From: DATACZ01 sp036258795
Lineage (GTDB): Bacteria > Actinomycetota > CADDZG01 > JAHWKV01
Reading direction: 5' to 3'
Assembly (NCBI GenBank): GCA_036258795.1
Contig: DATACZ010000176.1
Span: 1-20,508, forward strand
DNA: 20,508 bases
Part shown: positions 7,038 to 14,625 of the stretch, in pieces
How positions within the stretch are numbered: the first letter of the stretch is position 1
Layout: every line of letters starts with the position of its first letter
Position numbers and translations under genes: made by a program
Notes under the pieces: generated by a model
Database searches by the model: none
Told to the model about the DNA's origin: nothing
What the model saw: the letters and a program-made list of their open reading frames with translations, nothing else

Positions 7038-9473
7038 CTAGATGATGGCTGCCCCGTAACCGATCGGACCCTCATGCTGGACCACCTCGGTGGTGCCGTC
7101 GGCGGAGCGCTCCAGGACGATCAGGTCGTCCAATCGGGCCTGCATGCCGGCCACATGGGAGATCAGGCCGATGACTCGCCCCGGCGTCGCCAGCGCCTCG
7201 ATTCCCTCCAGCGCCAGGTCCAGGCTGGCGGCGTCCAAAGAGCCGAAGCCTTCGTCGAGGAAGAAGCAGCCGAGCCTTCCGCCCTCCATGGCCACAGCTT
7301 CCGCCAGCGCCAGCGCCAGCGAGAGCGAGGCCAGGAAGGTCTCTCCCCCGGACAGGGTGTCCGGAGTCCGGGACAGACCAGTGCGCTGGTCGATGATGTC
7401 GAAGTTGCCTTCTTCGTCGAAGGTGTAATGGCCGGTCAGCTCCCGGAATTTCTCCGAGCCGATCCTGGAGAGAAGCCGGCGCTGCTCGTCGAGAAGGTAA
7501 GCGGTGAACTTTGCGTCGGTGAAGTCGTAGACCATGCGGTCGTAGAGGGCCTTTTGCTGCTGCAAATTGACCACGTGGGCTTCGATCTCCGCGCGCTTGG
7601 CCAGTGCCGCTCGGACCTCTTCAATCCTGGCTTCGAGAGCCGCAGCATCGGCCTTTAGCCGCGCCGCGACGTCGTGGATGCCTTCTTCACTACGGGCCCC
7701 AAAGCGCTCCCTAAATGATCGGATCGCTACCCGCGCCGAGGCGGCGCCTTCCTTAACGGATGCCAGCTTCTCGTCGAGGTCGCCGACCATACGATAGGCG
7801 GCCTCGGCTAGGCGCTTCGATGCTCCCCACAGGCCCTCCTCACTGAGCGAAATCATTTCGCCTATAACCCCGGCGATGTTGCTCAGCGTGTTCGAGTGCT
7901 CATGCAGCTTCCAGATCACCTCGTCGAGGGACCTTCGGGAGGCGCGCTCCTGCTGGTCAGCGACCGTTCGCGCGTCCCGAGCTTCCTTTACCGACGCTTC
8001 TGCTTCCTCCATGAGCCAGCGGCGCCGTTGAATCTCGGATGCTGGGTCTTCAGCTGCTGGACCAAGAAGGCCGGCGAGGCGCTGTGCCGCCTCAGCAAGC
8101 TCACCGCCGCAAGCCTCCAACCGCCCGGTCGTCATCCGCAGCCGTTCCTCGTGCAGAGCGAGATCCTTCTCTAGCGCCTCGAGGCGGGACCGACCCGCCC
8201 GCAGCTCCTGCTCGGCCAGAGCTACCTGCTCCTGCGCCGCCTCCAGCGCCGGGATCTGATCGGCAGCAGGCAGCTCGACGACTGGCTGCTCGCAGACCGG
8301 GCATTTGTCCCCCGGCTCGAGGCCCAGCCGGAGCACATGGGCGGAATGGGTCTTATGAAGCTGCTCCAGGGCAGCGCGAGCCTCATCGGCGGCCCGCTCC
8401 AGAAGCCCCAGTTCATTTCGTAAGGTCTCGGCGGCGCCTCTGGCCTGGCTTGCATCCGCCCGAAGACGGTCCAGCTCGGCCTGGAGCCGGCTGTCCTCCA
8501 AAGAGAGTCGCTTGCGCTCGGCCACCGCGGCCTCAACGGCCGTGAACCACTCCTGTCCACCGGTTTGTCTGGACACACTGGCAAGCTCCTGCTCGGCGGC
8601 GCTCAGAGCGGACGTCGCCCGGGCCAGCGCCGCCTCGCAGGTCTGGTGCACCTCCGCCGCAACCTCCTGCTGGTCGGTCAACTCCCTCAGCAAGTCCTCG
8701 GCGGGAAGACGTGCCAGCGCGGAGCGCACTTGATTGCTGCGGACCTCGAGCTCCGCGATCCTCTCCGCCGAGCGCTCGATTTCCTGCTCGGCTCGGGAGG
8801 CGAGCGGCAGAGCCGCGTCAATCTCCTCCAGGGACCGGCTTGCGGCCGCGTGCGTCTCCTCCAGAGTCTCCAGGGCCGCAAGGCCCTCGGGGAGAACCTC
8901 CAGCTCGGACCGCAGCACCAGCAGCTGGCCGTCAATTGTGCTCCGGCGGCTCTTGGCCATCTCTCTCATCAGATCCACCCGGTCGAGGCGAAAGATGCCC
9001 TTGAGGGTGGAAGAGCGGTCCGAAGGCTTGGCGTTGAGGAACCGGTCGAACTCCCCTTGTGGCAGGGACACCGAGGCGCAGAAAGCTTGAAAGTCCAGCC
9101 CCAATATCTCTACGACCTTGTCGTTGGTCGGGCGATCACCGCTGACGCCGGCTCCTGCAACCCCAGGCCTCTGCAACAGGGTCTGGGAGCTGCCCTTGCG
9201 ACGTATCACCCTAATTACCTCCCAGAGCTGGCCTTCCGACTCGAATAGCAGCCGAACCCGGGCAAACTCGGATTGGGAGTTGATTAGCTTCTTGGTGTCG
9301 CGCTCCTGCCGGGGCGTCTTCCCGTAGAGCGCAAAGATGAGGCCCTCGAGAATGGTCGACTTGCCCGATCCGGTCGGACCCACGATGCCGAACAGCATGC
9401 GCCCCTCGAAGCTGAAGGTCTCTAGCTCCCGATAGGACTTGAAGCCTTCGAGGCTCAGCTCAAGGGGCAGCAC
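7038..9473 (-). CDS. sbcC: SbcC/Rad50-type SMC ATPase
   Basis: ATPase subunit of the SbcCD (Mre11-Rad50) complex, which holds and processes DNA ends and hairpins. The 811-residue protein has the Walker A motif GPTGSGKS (32-39), Q-loop region VSLPQGEFDRF, a long coiled coil rich in Ala/Glu/Leu/Arg, the zinc-hook CPVC (C391, C394) at the apex, a returning coiled coil, the ABC signature LSGGE (707-711), Walker B CFFLDEGFGSLD (D740, E741) and a C-terminal switch histidine (LISHV). It is shorter than E. coli SbcC (about 1048), so the coiled coil is shorter. GTG at 9473 is chosen because GGAGGAGGAG lies seven bases upstream and the conserved LPLELSLEGFKSY begins there; a longer reading frame to 9578 encodes only arginine/serine-rich residues overlapping sbcD. 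It overlaps sbcD by 14 bases, last in the nurA-herA-sbcD-sbcC run. Very sure. Confidence 0.95.
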   Translation of the reverse strand: MLPLELSLEGFKSYRELETFSFEGRMLFGIVGPTGSGKSTILEGLIFALYGKTPRQERDTKKLINSQSEFARVRLLFESEGQLWEVIRVIRRKGSSQTLLQRPGVAGAGVSGDRPTNDKVVEILGLDFQAFCASVSLPQGEFDRFLNAKPSDRSSTLKGIFRLDRVDLMREMAKSRRSTIDGQLLVLRSELEVLPEGLAALETLEETHAAASRSLEEIDAALPLASRAEQEIERSAERIAELEVRSNQVRSALARLPAEDLLRELTDQQEVAAEVHQTCEAALARATSALSAAEQELASVSRQTGGQEWFTAVEAAVAERKRLSLEDSRLQAELDRLRADASQARGAAETLRNELGLLERAADEARAALEQLHKTHSAHVLRLGLEPGDKCPVCEQPVVELPAADQIPALEAAQEQVALAEQELRAGRSRLEALEKDLALHEERLRMTTGRLEACGGELAEAAQRLAGLLGPAAEDPASEIQRRRWLMEEAEASVKEARDARTVADQQERASRRSLDEVIWKLHEHSNTLSNIAGVIGEMISLSEEGLWGASKRLAEAAYRMVGDLDEKLASVKEGAASARVAIRSFRERFGARSEEGIHDVAARLKADAAALEARIEEVRAALAKRAEIEAHVVNLQQQKALYDRMVYDFTDAKFTAYLLDEQRRLLSRIGSEKFRELTGHYTFDEEGNFDIIDQRTGLSRTPDTLSGGETFLASLSLALALAEAVAMEGGRLGCFFLDEGFGSLDAASLDLALEGIEALATPGRVIGLISHVAGMQARLDDLIVLERSADGTTEVVQHEGPIGYGAAII

Positions 9474-10617
9474 CGAGCAGCTCCTCCTCCAGCTCCCGCA
9501 CGGCCTCGAGCAGCTCCGGAGGAGCGGCAGCCTTGTGCGCCTGAACGTGGTAATCGGAGTACAGCTCGGCCATCCCACGCTCCAGCGACCTCGGCAGAGA
9601 TCCGGCCGGTGAGCTGGCCAGGTCGTACTCGGCTTGCACCATCAACGCGTTGGGCAGGAACTTGCGCACCTGTTCCTGAAGCCCGAACACCGGCCCCGCT
9701 GTCTTCACCCTCACATCCAGGTAGGCGTCCCCGAACTCAGGAGCCCGTAGAGCCAGGTTTTCCAGCTCATCCGTTACGCGCAGCAGCCGGCGACCCGCCG
9801 CCAAGCGCACCGGTTTCACCTTGACCGCCCGTCCAGGCTTGCAGTCGACGACTACCACCTGTTTGTGGTGAGTCTGCTCGGAGAAGTCGAGCTGGAGGAG
9901 GCTCCCGGCGTAGTGCGCAACAGTGGCGGAGCCCTCGACTGCCTGGGGCCGGTGGACGTGCCCCAGAGCGACGTACGAGGCCCCGGGCGGTATGGATTGC
10001 GCCTTGGCCGCGTACTGCGGCCCCATATGGATCTGGCGCTCCCCTCCCCCTACCGTGGCCCCGTCGATGAAGCAGTGCGCCATCAGCACCCCGATGCCGG
10101 ATGGATCGAACTCCCGGCACAGCGCCTGGCTGATCAGCCTGATCCGGTCTGAGTACTCCTTGTACCACTCCGCGCTATCGCTCATGAGGTCGATCACCTC
10201 AGCCTCATGCAGGAAAGGAAAGGCGGCCACTCGAGCCGTCTCGGTGCCGTCCCGGGAAGGGATGGTAAGGACACCACCCTCGGCCGGAGCGCAAATCCTG
10301 TGACGGAGGGCAACGCCGCGAGGCTCCAGGAGTCGGCCCAACAACTGAAACAGGGGCCCAGAGTCGTGGTTTCCGCGTATGGCCACCACGCGGCCCGTAA
10401 CATCGGCAAGCCGAATGAGGGTGTCGACCACCAGCTCTACCGCGTCTAGGGGAGGAAATGCCCGATCCCAAAGATCACCCGCCACCAGGACTGCATCCAC
10501 CTTCTCTTCTTTGGCGACCGAGACGAGCTCGTCGAACACGGCCTCGAATTCCGCCGTTCGGCTTACCCTTCCGAGCCGCTTGCCTGCATGCCAATCGGCG
10601 GTGTGGAGAAACCTCAC
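9460..10617 (-). CDS. sbcD: SbcD/Mre11-type nuclease
   Basis: Mn2+-dependent metallophosphoesterase nuclease subunit of SbcCD, with 3'-5' exonuclease and endonuclease activity on DNA ends. In the 385-residue product all phosphoesterase motifs are present: TADWHAG (D8, H10), VAGDLWD (D48), RGNHD (N83, H84), MAHCF (H181) and LGHVH (H220, H222). A C-terminal capping and Rad50-binding region follows, ending in a short acidic helix (LLEAVRELEEELLGAAP). GTG at 10617 is selected because VRFLHTADWH is the normal beginning of the family; the extra upstream residues up to 10683 are proline/glycine-rich and lie inside herA. The start overlaps the herA stop (GTGA, four bases) and the end overlaps sbcC by 14 bases. 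There is no independent promoter space, so it depends on the nurA-herA transcript. Confidence 0.95.
   Translation of the reverse strand: MRFLHTADWHAGKRLGRVSRTAEFEAVFDELVSVAKEEKVDAVLVAGDLWDRAFPPLDAVELVVDTLIRLADVTGRVVAIRGNHDSGPLFQLLGRLLEPRGVALRHRICAPAEGGVLTIPSRDGTETARVAAFPFLHEAEVIDLMSDSAEWYKEYSDRIRLISQALCREFDPSGIGVLMAHCFIDGATVGGGERQIHMGPQYAAKAQSIPPGASYVALGHVHRPQAVEGSATVAHYAGSLLQLDFSEQTHHKQVVVVDCKPGRAVKVKPVRLAAGRRLLRVTDELENLALRAPEFGDAYLDVRVKTAGPVFGLQEQVRKFLPNALMVQAEYDLASSPAGSLPRSLERGMAELYSDYHVQAHKAAAPPELLEAVRELEEELLGAAP
9471..9490 (-). promoter_or_regulatory. Internal ribosome binding site and GTG start of sbcC
   Basis: On the minus strand GGAGGAGGAG (9490-9481), which also encodes glutamates near the end of SbcD, stands seven bases before GTG (9473-9471). 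This places translation start of sbcC inside the last codons of sbcD and indicates coupled translation of the two subunits. Confidence 0.65.
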
Positions 10618-12284
10618 AGGCCTAGCCGCCCCAGGCCATCGAACGGGTCTGGCTCCACCGCCTCCTCCGGGCGGGTGGCCCACGGCGGGTAAGGAAAGGT
10701 GAAGACTATAGGTGCCGGAATTCCCGGCTGGAAGATCACCATCGTGCCGGGCTTGAACAGCTGCGCCCGAGCCCTGGTGGAGGGAAGCATCCAGCCATAC
10801 TCGGCCCTGGCCGCCTCGGCGGCGTCTAGCCGTCCTGTCACCCGGATGGATGCATTTTCCACCACTTCGGGAGCCACCCGTGAGGCGTTCTGCTGAGCCC
10901 CGATGAGGATGATGCCCAGCGACCGTCCCCGTTGCGCTATGTCGATGAGGGTTTCCTTGATGGGCGAGCTTCCCTCCCGCGGAGCGTACTTGTTGAGCTC
11001 ATCGAGCACGACTACCTGCAGAGGCAGCCGCTGTCCGGTCTTCTCCTTCTCTGCGAAGACCTCGTCGAGCAAAGCGCCCACCACGAACCGCTGGGCAAAG
11101 TCGTGGAGCTTGTGCAGGTCCACCACGGTGACCGTTTCGGCGGACCGGTCGACGGAGACCCCGTCGGCCCTGATCAGCCGGCCAACGCGGTGCTCTGCCG
11201 CCCTAAGGCGGCGCATGAATGCTGAGGCGGTCCCGCCGGCCACCCGGCCAGTCCAGGCGACGTCCGGCTCGAATCCTTCCGGCTCCAGGTGCTCCTCAAT
11301 CAGCTGAATGAGGTCTCCAAGGCTTTCCACCAGGACACCCTCGATGCGAACCACTCCCGGCCGGCCTTCTACCGGCTCGGCATGCCGGATCAGCTGATCC
11401 CTTACCCGCTCCTCTACGAAGGTCAGCTGATTGCGGAAGTCTCCCGATTCGGTAAAGAGGAACCTAAGCAGTCCTCGCTCGACAAACTCTCTGGGGGTCC
11501 ATGAGAACACCGAGATGCCTGCGGTCCTGGAATCCGTGTCGGGCACCCTCTCCCCTCCCGGCCCCGGAGGCGCCCAGAACGACACCGAAGGGAAAGGCTC
11601 CGGCGGAATGCCGAGCCGGGACCAATCGGCCCTGGTACGGTCATCCAGGTCGGTGTTGGGCTTGTCCAGCCAGAGAAGGTCCTCTTGCTTGACGTTGAAA
11701 ACCAGGACCCGGACGTTGCCCGCTGCGGTTCCCACGATCTGCGGATGGGCGGTCAGCGAACGCATGAACGACAGGGCGAAGGAAGTCTTGGTGGCGACAC
11801 CGGACACCCCCGAGATGGAGATGTGACCACCCTTGCGGCCATCGAAGAAGTCGAGGTCTACCCACATGGGTTCCCCATCCCGGGCGAAGCCAATGGGTAG
11901 CCTTCGCTGCATCTCGTCGGCATACAGGGCCTTGTCCCGCGCCAGCCCTGCCACCCGGTAAACCGACTCCCCTGGGTCGGGAGCCACCCATATTTCGGGA
12001 TCAACCCTGAGGGTCTGAACCGTGGCCGAACGGGCTAATTCGGCGGGCAGCGAACCCTCCTCGGCAATAAGAAACATGTCCGACTCGAACCGCGCCCCCT
12101 CGAATCGAGCGGCCACCTCGGTGACCAGGCCGTATAGGTGGACCTCTCCCGCCTTCGGGACGAGGGTGCGCACCTGGACGAGGTCGTCGAGCTGAAGGTA
12201 GTTGTCGGAGTCGATCACCACCCGAAACTCAGTGCTGGTGGCCGGATCCACACCGAGGACGCGCCCCACCCGCTCCTCATTCAT
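10614..12284 (-). CDS. herA: HerA-type hexameric DNA translocase ATPase
   Basis: FtsK/HerA-superfamily ATPase that partners NurA to unwind and resect DNA ends. The 556-residue product starts with a HAS-barrel-like region (VGRVLGVDPATSTEFRVVI, about 6-75). The P-loop region is GVSGVATKTS (159-168), with K166/T167 in the expected place but threonine instead of the glycine before the lysine. Walker B is VVVLDELNKYAPRE (D428, E429), followed by a sensor-type GAQQNAS (462-468) and a conserved RVTGRLD (481-487) likely supplying an arginine finger. ATG at 12284 has AGGGGAG six bases upstream; the longer frame to 12344 adds only residues encoded within nurA. It overlaps nurA by eight bases and sbcD by four. 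The family is clear from the pairing and motifs; the P-loop variant is discussed in the findings. Confidence 0.9.
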   Translation of the reverse strand: MNEERVGRVLGVDPATSTEFRVVIDSDNYLQLDDLVQVRTLVPKAGEVHLYGLVTEVAARFEGARFESDMFLIAEEGSLPAELARSATVQTLRVDPEIWVAPDPGESVYRVAGLARDKALYADEMQRRLPIGFARDGEPMWVDLDFFDGRKGGHISISGVSGVATKTSFALSFMRSLTAHPQIVGTAAGNVRVLVFNVKQEDLLWLDKPNTDLDDRTRADWSRLGIPPEPFPSVSFWAPPGPGGERVPDTDSRTAGISVFSWTPREFVERGLLRFLFTESGDFRNQLTFVEERVRDQLIRHAEPVEGRPGVVRIEGVLVESLGDLIQLIEEHLEPEGFEPDVAWTGRVAGGTASAFMRRLRAAEHRVGRLIRADGVSVDRSAETVTVVDLHKLHDFAQRFVVGALLDEVFAEKEKTGQRLPLQVVVLDELNKYAPREGSSPIKETLIDIAQRGRSLGIILIGAQQNASRVAPEVVENASIRVTGRLDAAEAARAEYGWMLPSTRARAQLFKPGTMVIFQPGIPAPIVFTFPYPPWATRPEEAVEPDPFDGLGRLGL

Positions 12285-13221
12285 CGCCCGCTCCCCTGAC
12301 TCGCAGTGCCGAGCGGATCCTCCGGTAGATGAGCTGACGATCACCCAGAAGGCTCCACAGCTTTCGCTCCAAGGTGGCGATGGGCACGAGATTTTGAGGA
12401 GCTCTAGCGTCCCAGAAAGGCTTGGAAGCGAACCTTGGAAGGTGATGGGTAACCAGATCGGCCAGCGCCACCGCTCTCTCCAGTCCGAGGGTGGTGCTCA
12501 CCTCACACCTCGACGTTGCTGCCCACGGGTGCTGGTTCTCAACGTCGGCCAGGCGGACGTACCACGAGTACCGAGGGCGGATGGCACCGAACATGAAGAC
12601 GGGCGTGCGCTCACCTTTCCGAAGAGACGTGGCGACCGCCTGCAGGTCGGGGGTGAGGTAGGACTTGTGATGCCTCTTGATGAAGCCCACCAGGTCGAGC
12701 GGCTCCCGGACTCGAAGCGGCCCATCAACCAGCACCAGATATCCTGATCCGGCGAGGGTCCGCGACAGGTCCTCCTCCAGGCCGGTTCTGACCCTTTGCA
12801 ACTCCCTGCGTAGCTCCTCCGGACGGGTACCCGGAGCACCGATGCCGAGATAGGAAACCGGCTCACTCATCGCCGGCAGGAGCGGGCGGATGCCGGATCC
12901 GAACACGGCGGCCCTTCTTACCGTACAAGCCTCGAACCTAGCAGTACCATCGACGACCACGGCGCCGGCGCCCACCGATCCGAAAAGGCCGGGCACGGGG
13001 GCCGGCCCATGATCCAGGGCGGCACGAGCCTCTACCCGATCTACCCCATCGATGAATGCTGTCCGGGGGAGAGCGCTGGGCTCAGGAGCCACCGGCCGCC
13101 AGCTGGCGGTCTCGACAAACGGGTCTACCTCCTCTTCTGTGGCCGCCCACCCGTCATCAAGCTCGGTGGAGGCTCCATATTCGGGGCTCCACTCCTCAAC
13201 CCAGATGCGGCTGGTATGCAT
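12277..13221 (-). CDS. nurA: NurA-domain nuclease
   Basis: Nuclease of the NurA family, RNase H-like fold, which with HerA resects 5' strands at double-strand breaks. The 314-residue protein shows the first metal-binding aspartate in TAFIDGVDRVEA (D58), a second strand LVLVDGPL (D166), GFIKRHH (180-185) and a C-terminal cluster FWDARAPQNLVPIATLERKLW (D271 with Q276/N277), the positions where NurA keeps its active-site residues. The first 50 residues are acidic and tryptophan-rich and are not conserved in a way I recognise. ATG at 13221 lacks a good Shine-Dalgarno sequence but has TAGCAT exactly six bases upstream, which suggests leaderless transcription. It is the first gene of the overlapping set nurA-herA-sbcD-sbcC, and this context strongly supports the assignment. 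Sequence similarity in the family is low, so residue assignments are tentative. Confidence 0.85.
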   Translation of the reverse strand: MHTSRIWVEEWSPEYGASTELDDGWAATEEEVDPFVETASWRPVAPEPSALPRTAFIDGVDRVEARAALDHGPAPVPGLFGSVGAGAVVVDGTARFEACTVRRAAVFGSGIRPLLPAMSEPVSYLGIGAPGTRPEELRRELQRVRTGLEEDLSRTLAGSGYLVLVDGPLRVREPLDLVGFIKRHHKSYLTPDLQAVATSLRKGERTPVFMFGAIRPRYSWYVRLADVENQHPWAATSRCEVSTTLGLERAVALADLVTHHLPRFASKPFWDARAPQNLVPIATLERKLWSLLGDRQLIYRRIRSALRVRGAGDE

Positions 13222-13227
13222 GGACCC

Positions 13228-13233
13228 ATGCTA
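13228..13233 (-). promoter_or_regulatory. Candidate -10 box for a leaderless nurA mRNA
   Basis: TAGCAT on the minus strand (13233-13228) is separated by six bases (GGGTCC) from the nurA ATG at 13221, placing +1 at or next to the A of the start codon. No -35 match is seen at 17 bases. The same TANNNT-like box, six bases, ATG arrangement occurs before two other genes in this window. Confidence 0.4.
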
Positions 13234-13306
13234 ATGACAGGTAGTGACAATCTGGCTGCATACCGCACCACTTTTGAGGAGTTTGCTAGATTTCACCCCG
13301 GAGAGT

Positions 13307-13333
13307 GCAACCGGTTCCCGCCGAGCCGGTTGC
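13307..13333. terminator. GC-rich stem-loop after the DUF4399 gene
   Basis: GCAACCGG (13307-13314) and CCGGTTGC (13326-13333) form a perfect 8-bp stem with an 11-base loop. On the minus strand it begins 14 bases after the stop codon of the upstream gene and precedes nurA, so it probably ends that transcript. The T-run (CTTTTT, 13341-13346) lies on the plus-strand side only, so it is not a textbook intrinsic terminator for the minus-strand gene. Confidence 0.4.
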
Positions 13334-13347
13334 GCCTCCTCTTTTTG

Positions 13348-14124
13348 TTACCTAACTGTGACCACCACGCGGTCAGCCACCAGCGGGTTGAAGGGCACAT
13401 GCGCCTTGTCACCCAAGACCACCCAGATGGTGTGCTGTCCGGGAGCAAGACCGGTGACCCTATGACTCCTTTCGGCGGTGTGGATGTGCGTGGGATCGTT
13501 AGGGATCGGCTGTCCATCGGCGGCCGGTGGCGAAGGGGGGTCGATTATCAGGTGGAGATGGCCCGTGGTTCCGGGCGCCCCAGTGTCGGTTGCGGCCGGT
13601 GCCAGCTGCACTCCCTCTACCTCGGTTTCAACGTTGAATCCGGTTGCAGCGGGTGCTTCGGCGGGAGCAGTGGACCGGACCGAAGGTCCTGCCACATCGA
13701 CCTCCACCTCCGCCAGCTCATCGGTGATGCGAGTGTGGGCGCCGTCGCCCAGTACCACGGTCAGCTTGTGACGGCCGACCGATAGCCCAGGCACCGGAAT
13801 CCGGTCGGTAGCCGAATGAATAACTCCTCGCTCCATGGGAATCGGCTCCCCCACCGCCACCGCCGGCTTGTCCACGAATACGTGAAAGTGGCCAGTTCTG
13901 CCGGAGGTGTCCCCATCCGGGGCCTTTATGGTGATGCCCTGAGCTTCGAGATCAAGGCCCACCACATTGCCGTTCAATCGAGCTCCCTGCCGGGGGGAGG
14001 TGATCTCTACCGCGGCCACACCTGCCTTGGGACTGCCTTCGATAGTGGGATCGTCACGTATGCATGCTCCGGCGATGAGGAGCAGGGCGGTGGCAAGGAC
14101 GGCCATCTTGGAACCGGACTTCAT
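13348..14124 (-). CDS. Exported protein with two tandem DUF4399-like domains
   Basis: Secreted or lipid-anchored protein of 258 residues and unknown role. The N-terminus (MKSGSKMAVLATALLLIAGAC) has lysines, a hydrophobic core and a cysteine at 21; IAGAC is an imperfect lipobox because the -3 position is alanine. Two homologous halves follow, about 36-146 and 165-258. Each has an opening strand, TGHxHxxxD (TGHFHVFVD and TGHLHLIID), GxPIP, a histidine cluster, GLxxGxH (GLSVGRHKL and GLAPGQHTI) and VVLGDxAH. The conserved histidines could bind a metal, but that is inference. A proline/alanine/threonine-rich linker joins the halves. The start has an excellent AAGAGGAGGT six bases before the ATG. 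It is separated from nurA by a stem-loop and is divergent from the pterin dehydratase gene. No enzymatic motif is recognised. Confidence 0.82.
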   Translation of the reverse strand: MKSGSKMAVLATALLLIAGACIRDDPTIEGSPKAGVAAVEITSPRQGARLNGNVVGLDLEAQGITIKAPDGDTSGRTGHFHVFVDKPAVAVGEPIPMERGVIHSATDRIPVPGLSVGRHKLTVVLGDGAHTRITDELAEVEVDVAGPSVRSTAPAEAPAATGFNVETEVEGVQLAPAATDTGAPGTTGHLHLIIDPPSPPAADGQPIPNDPTHIHTAERSHRVTGLAPGQHTIWVVLGDKAHVPFNPLVADRVVVTVR

Positions 14125-14130
14125 GGGTGG

Positions 14131-14140
14131 ACCTCCTCTT
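14131..14140 (-). promoter_or_regulatory. Near-consensus Shine-Dalgarno of the DUF4399 gene
   Basis: AAGAGGAGGT on the minus strand (14140-14131) lies six bases before the ATG at 14124-14122 and fixes that start. It shows that this gene has a leadered mRNA, unlike the neighbouring genes with TANNNT boxes next to the start codon. Confidence 0.7.
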
Positions 14141-14208
14141 TAGGTATGGAAGGGGTACCACCGAAGAGCAAGAAACATGCAGGTTGCGGAAGAAAGGGTG
14201 ATTTGTCT

Positions 14209-14214
14209 TATGCT
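14209..14214 (+). promoter_or_regulatory. Candidate -10 box for a leaderless dehydratase mRNA
   Basis: TATGCT (14209-14214) is followed by six bases (GAACGC) and the ATG at 14221, so transcription would begin at the start codon. TTGCGG at 14184-14189 is a possible -35 box but the 19-base spacing is long. No Shine-Dalgarno sequence stands at a useful distance from the ATG. Confidence 0.4.
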
Positions 14215-14220
14215 GAACGC

Positions 14221-14550
14221 ATGGCAGACCTAGCCACCAGAAAGTGCGAGGCGTGCGAGCCGGGGACCCCACCCCTTGGACGAGAGCAGGCTGAAGAGCT
14301 TGGCAAGCAGCTCGACGCCGAATGGGAGATCGAGGACAAGCGTCTCGTTCGTGTTGCGAAGTTCAAGAACTTCAGGGATGCCTTTGGCTTGGCCACGCGG
14401 GTGGCGCTTCTGGCCGAGGAGCAGGGACATCATCCCGACTTGGAGGTTGGCTGGGGCAGGGTGTCGATAGCGCTGACGACCCACACCGCCGGAGGCCTCA
14501 CCGACAATGACTTCATAATGGCGGCCAAGATCGACGAACTTCTAGGCTGA
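14221..14550 (+). CDS. Pterin-4a-carbinolamine dehydratase
   Basis: Small cytoplasmic enzyme of the PCD/DCoH family that dehydrates 4a-hydroxytetrahydrobiopterin and so helps recycle pterin cofactors of aromatic amino acid hydroxylases. The 109-residue product has the family signature E67-x-x-H70-H71-P72, then W78, H88 and the aspartates at 95-97, in the order and spacing expected. Two cysteines near the N-terminus (residues 9 and 12, CEAC) precede the conserved domain and are seen in many bacterial members. ATG at 14221 is chosen on the basis of domain length and a -10-like TATGCT six bases ahead; an in-frame TTG at 14203 with AAAGGG before it is the alternative. No pterin-dependent hydroxylase gene lies in the window. 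The last 30 bases of the gene are repeated downstream. The symbol phhB or pcd is in use for relatives, but I leave it blank. Confidence 0.93.
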   Translation: MADLATRKCEACEPGTPPLGREQAEELGKQLDAEWEIEDKRLVRVAKFKNFRDAFGLATRVALLAEEQGHHPDLEVGWGRVSIALTTHTAGGLTDNDFIMAAKIDELLG

Positions 14551-14552
14551 GC
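14520..14552. repeat. 33-bp direct repeat, copy 1 (end of dehydratase gene)
   Basis: These 33 bases, which cover the last codons and stop of the pterin dehydratase gene, recur without mismatch at 14626-14658. The bases on either side differ between the copies. Confidence 0.95.
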
Positions 14553-14625
14553 GAGCATAGCGAGCGAATCCTAGCCTTGCCTTTCTCCGGTCGACCGACC
14601 GAGCGAAGCGAGGGAGTGTCGCCGA
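14553..14625. other. 73-bp spacer with GAGCGA/AGCGAG motifs
   Basis: This stretch separates the two copies of the 33-bp repeat. It contains GCGAGCATAGCGAGCGA, the mirror-like GAGCGAAGCGAG (14601-14612) and a 10-bp palindrome CGGTCGACCG (14588-14597). I see no open frame or terminator hairpin with a T-run in it. Confidence 0.6.

Noticed and set aside
5861..7075. 404-codon open frame on the minus strand across the FAD oxidoreductase gene
   Set aside because: It lies opposite a gene with intact FAD motifs, a good ribosome binding site and normal length, and its own translation shows no recognisable motif. High GC content commonly opens such antisense frames.
9474..9578. Longer N-terminus for SbcC starting at 9578
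   Set aside because: The extra residues are arginine/serine-rich, unlike any Rad50/SbcC, and the GTG at 9473 has a strong ribosome binding site and begins the conserved LPLELSLEGF.
12202..12747. 181-codon plus-strand frame opposite the nurA-herA junction
   Set aside because: The minus-strand genes here have clear motifs and overlapping coupled starts; this frame has none.
13307..13346. Intrinsic terminator on the plus strand (stem followed by a T-run)
   Set aside because: No plus-strand gene lies upstream to be terminated, and seven bases separate the stem from the T-run; I list the hairpin only as a likely 3' structure of the minus-strand gene.
13009..13785. 258-codon plus-strand frame across the nurA start and the DUF4399 gene
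   Set aside because: It runs antisense through two supported genes and an intergenic stem-loop, and its translation is glycine/serine/arginine-rich without domain features.
14553..14625. Insertion sequence or attachment site between the 33-bp repeats
   Set aside because: The spacer is only 73 bases with no transposase or integrase frame and no terminal inverted repeats, so it cannot be called a mobile element from this sequence alone.
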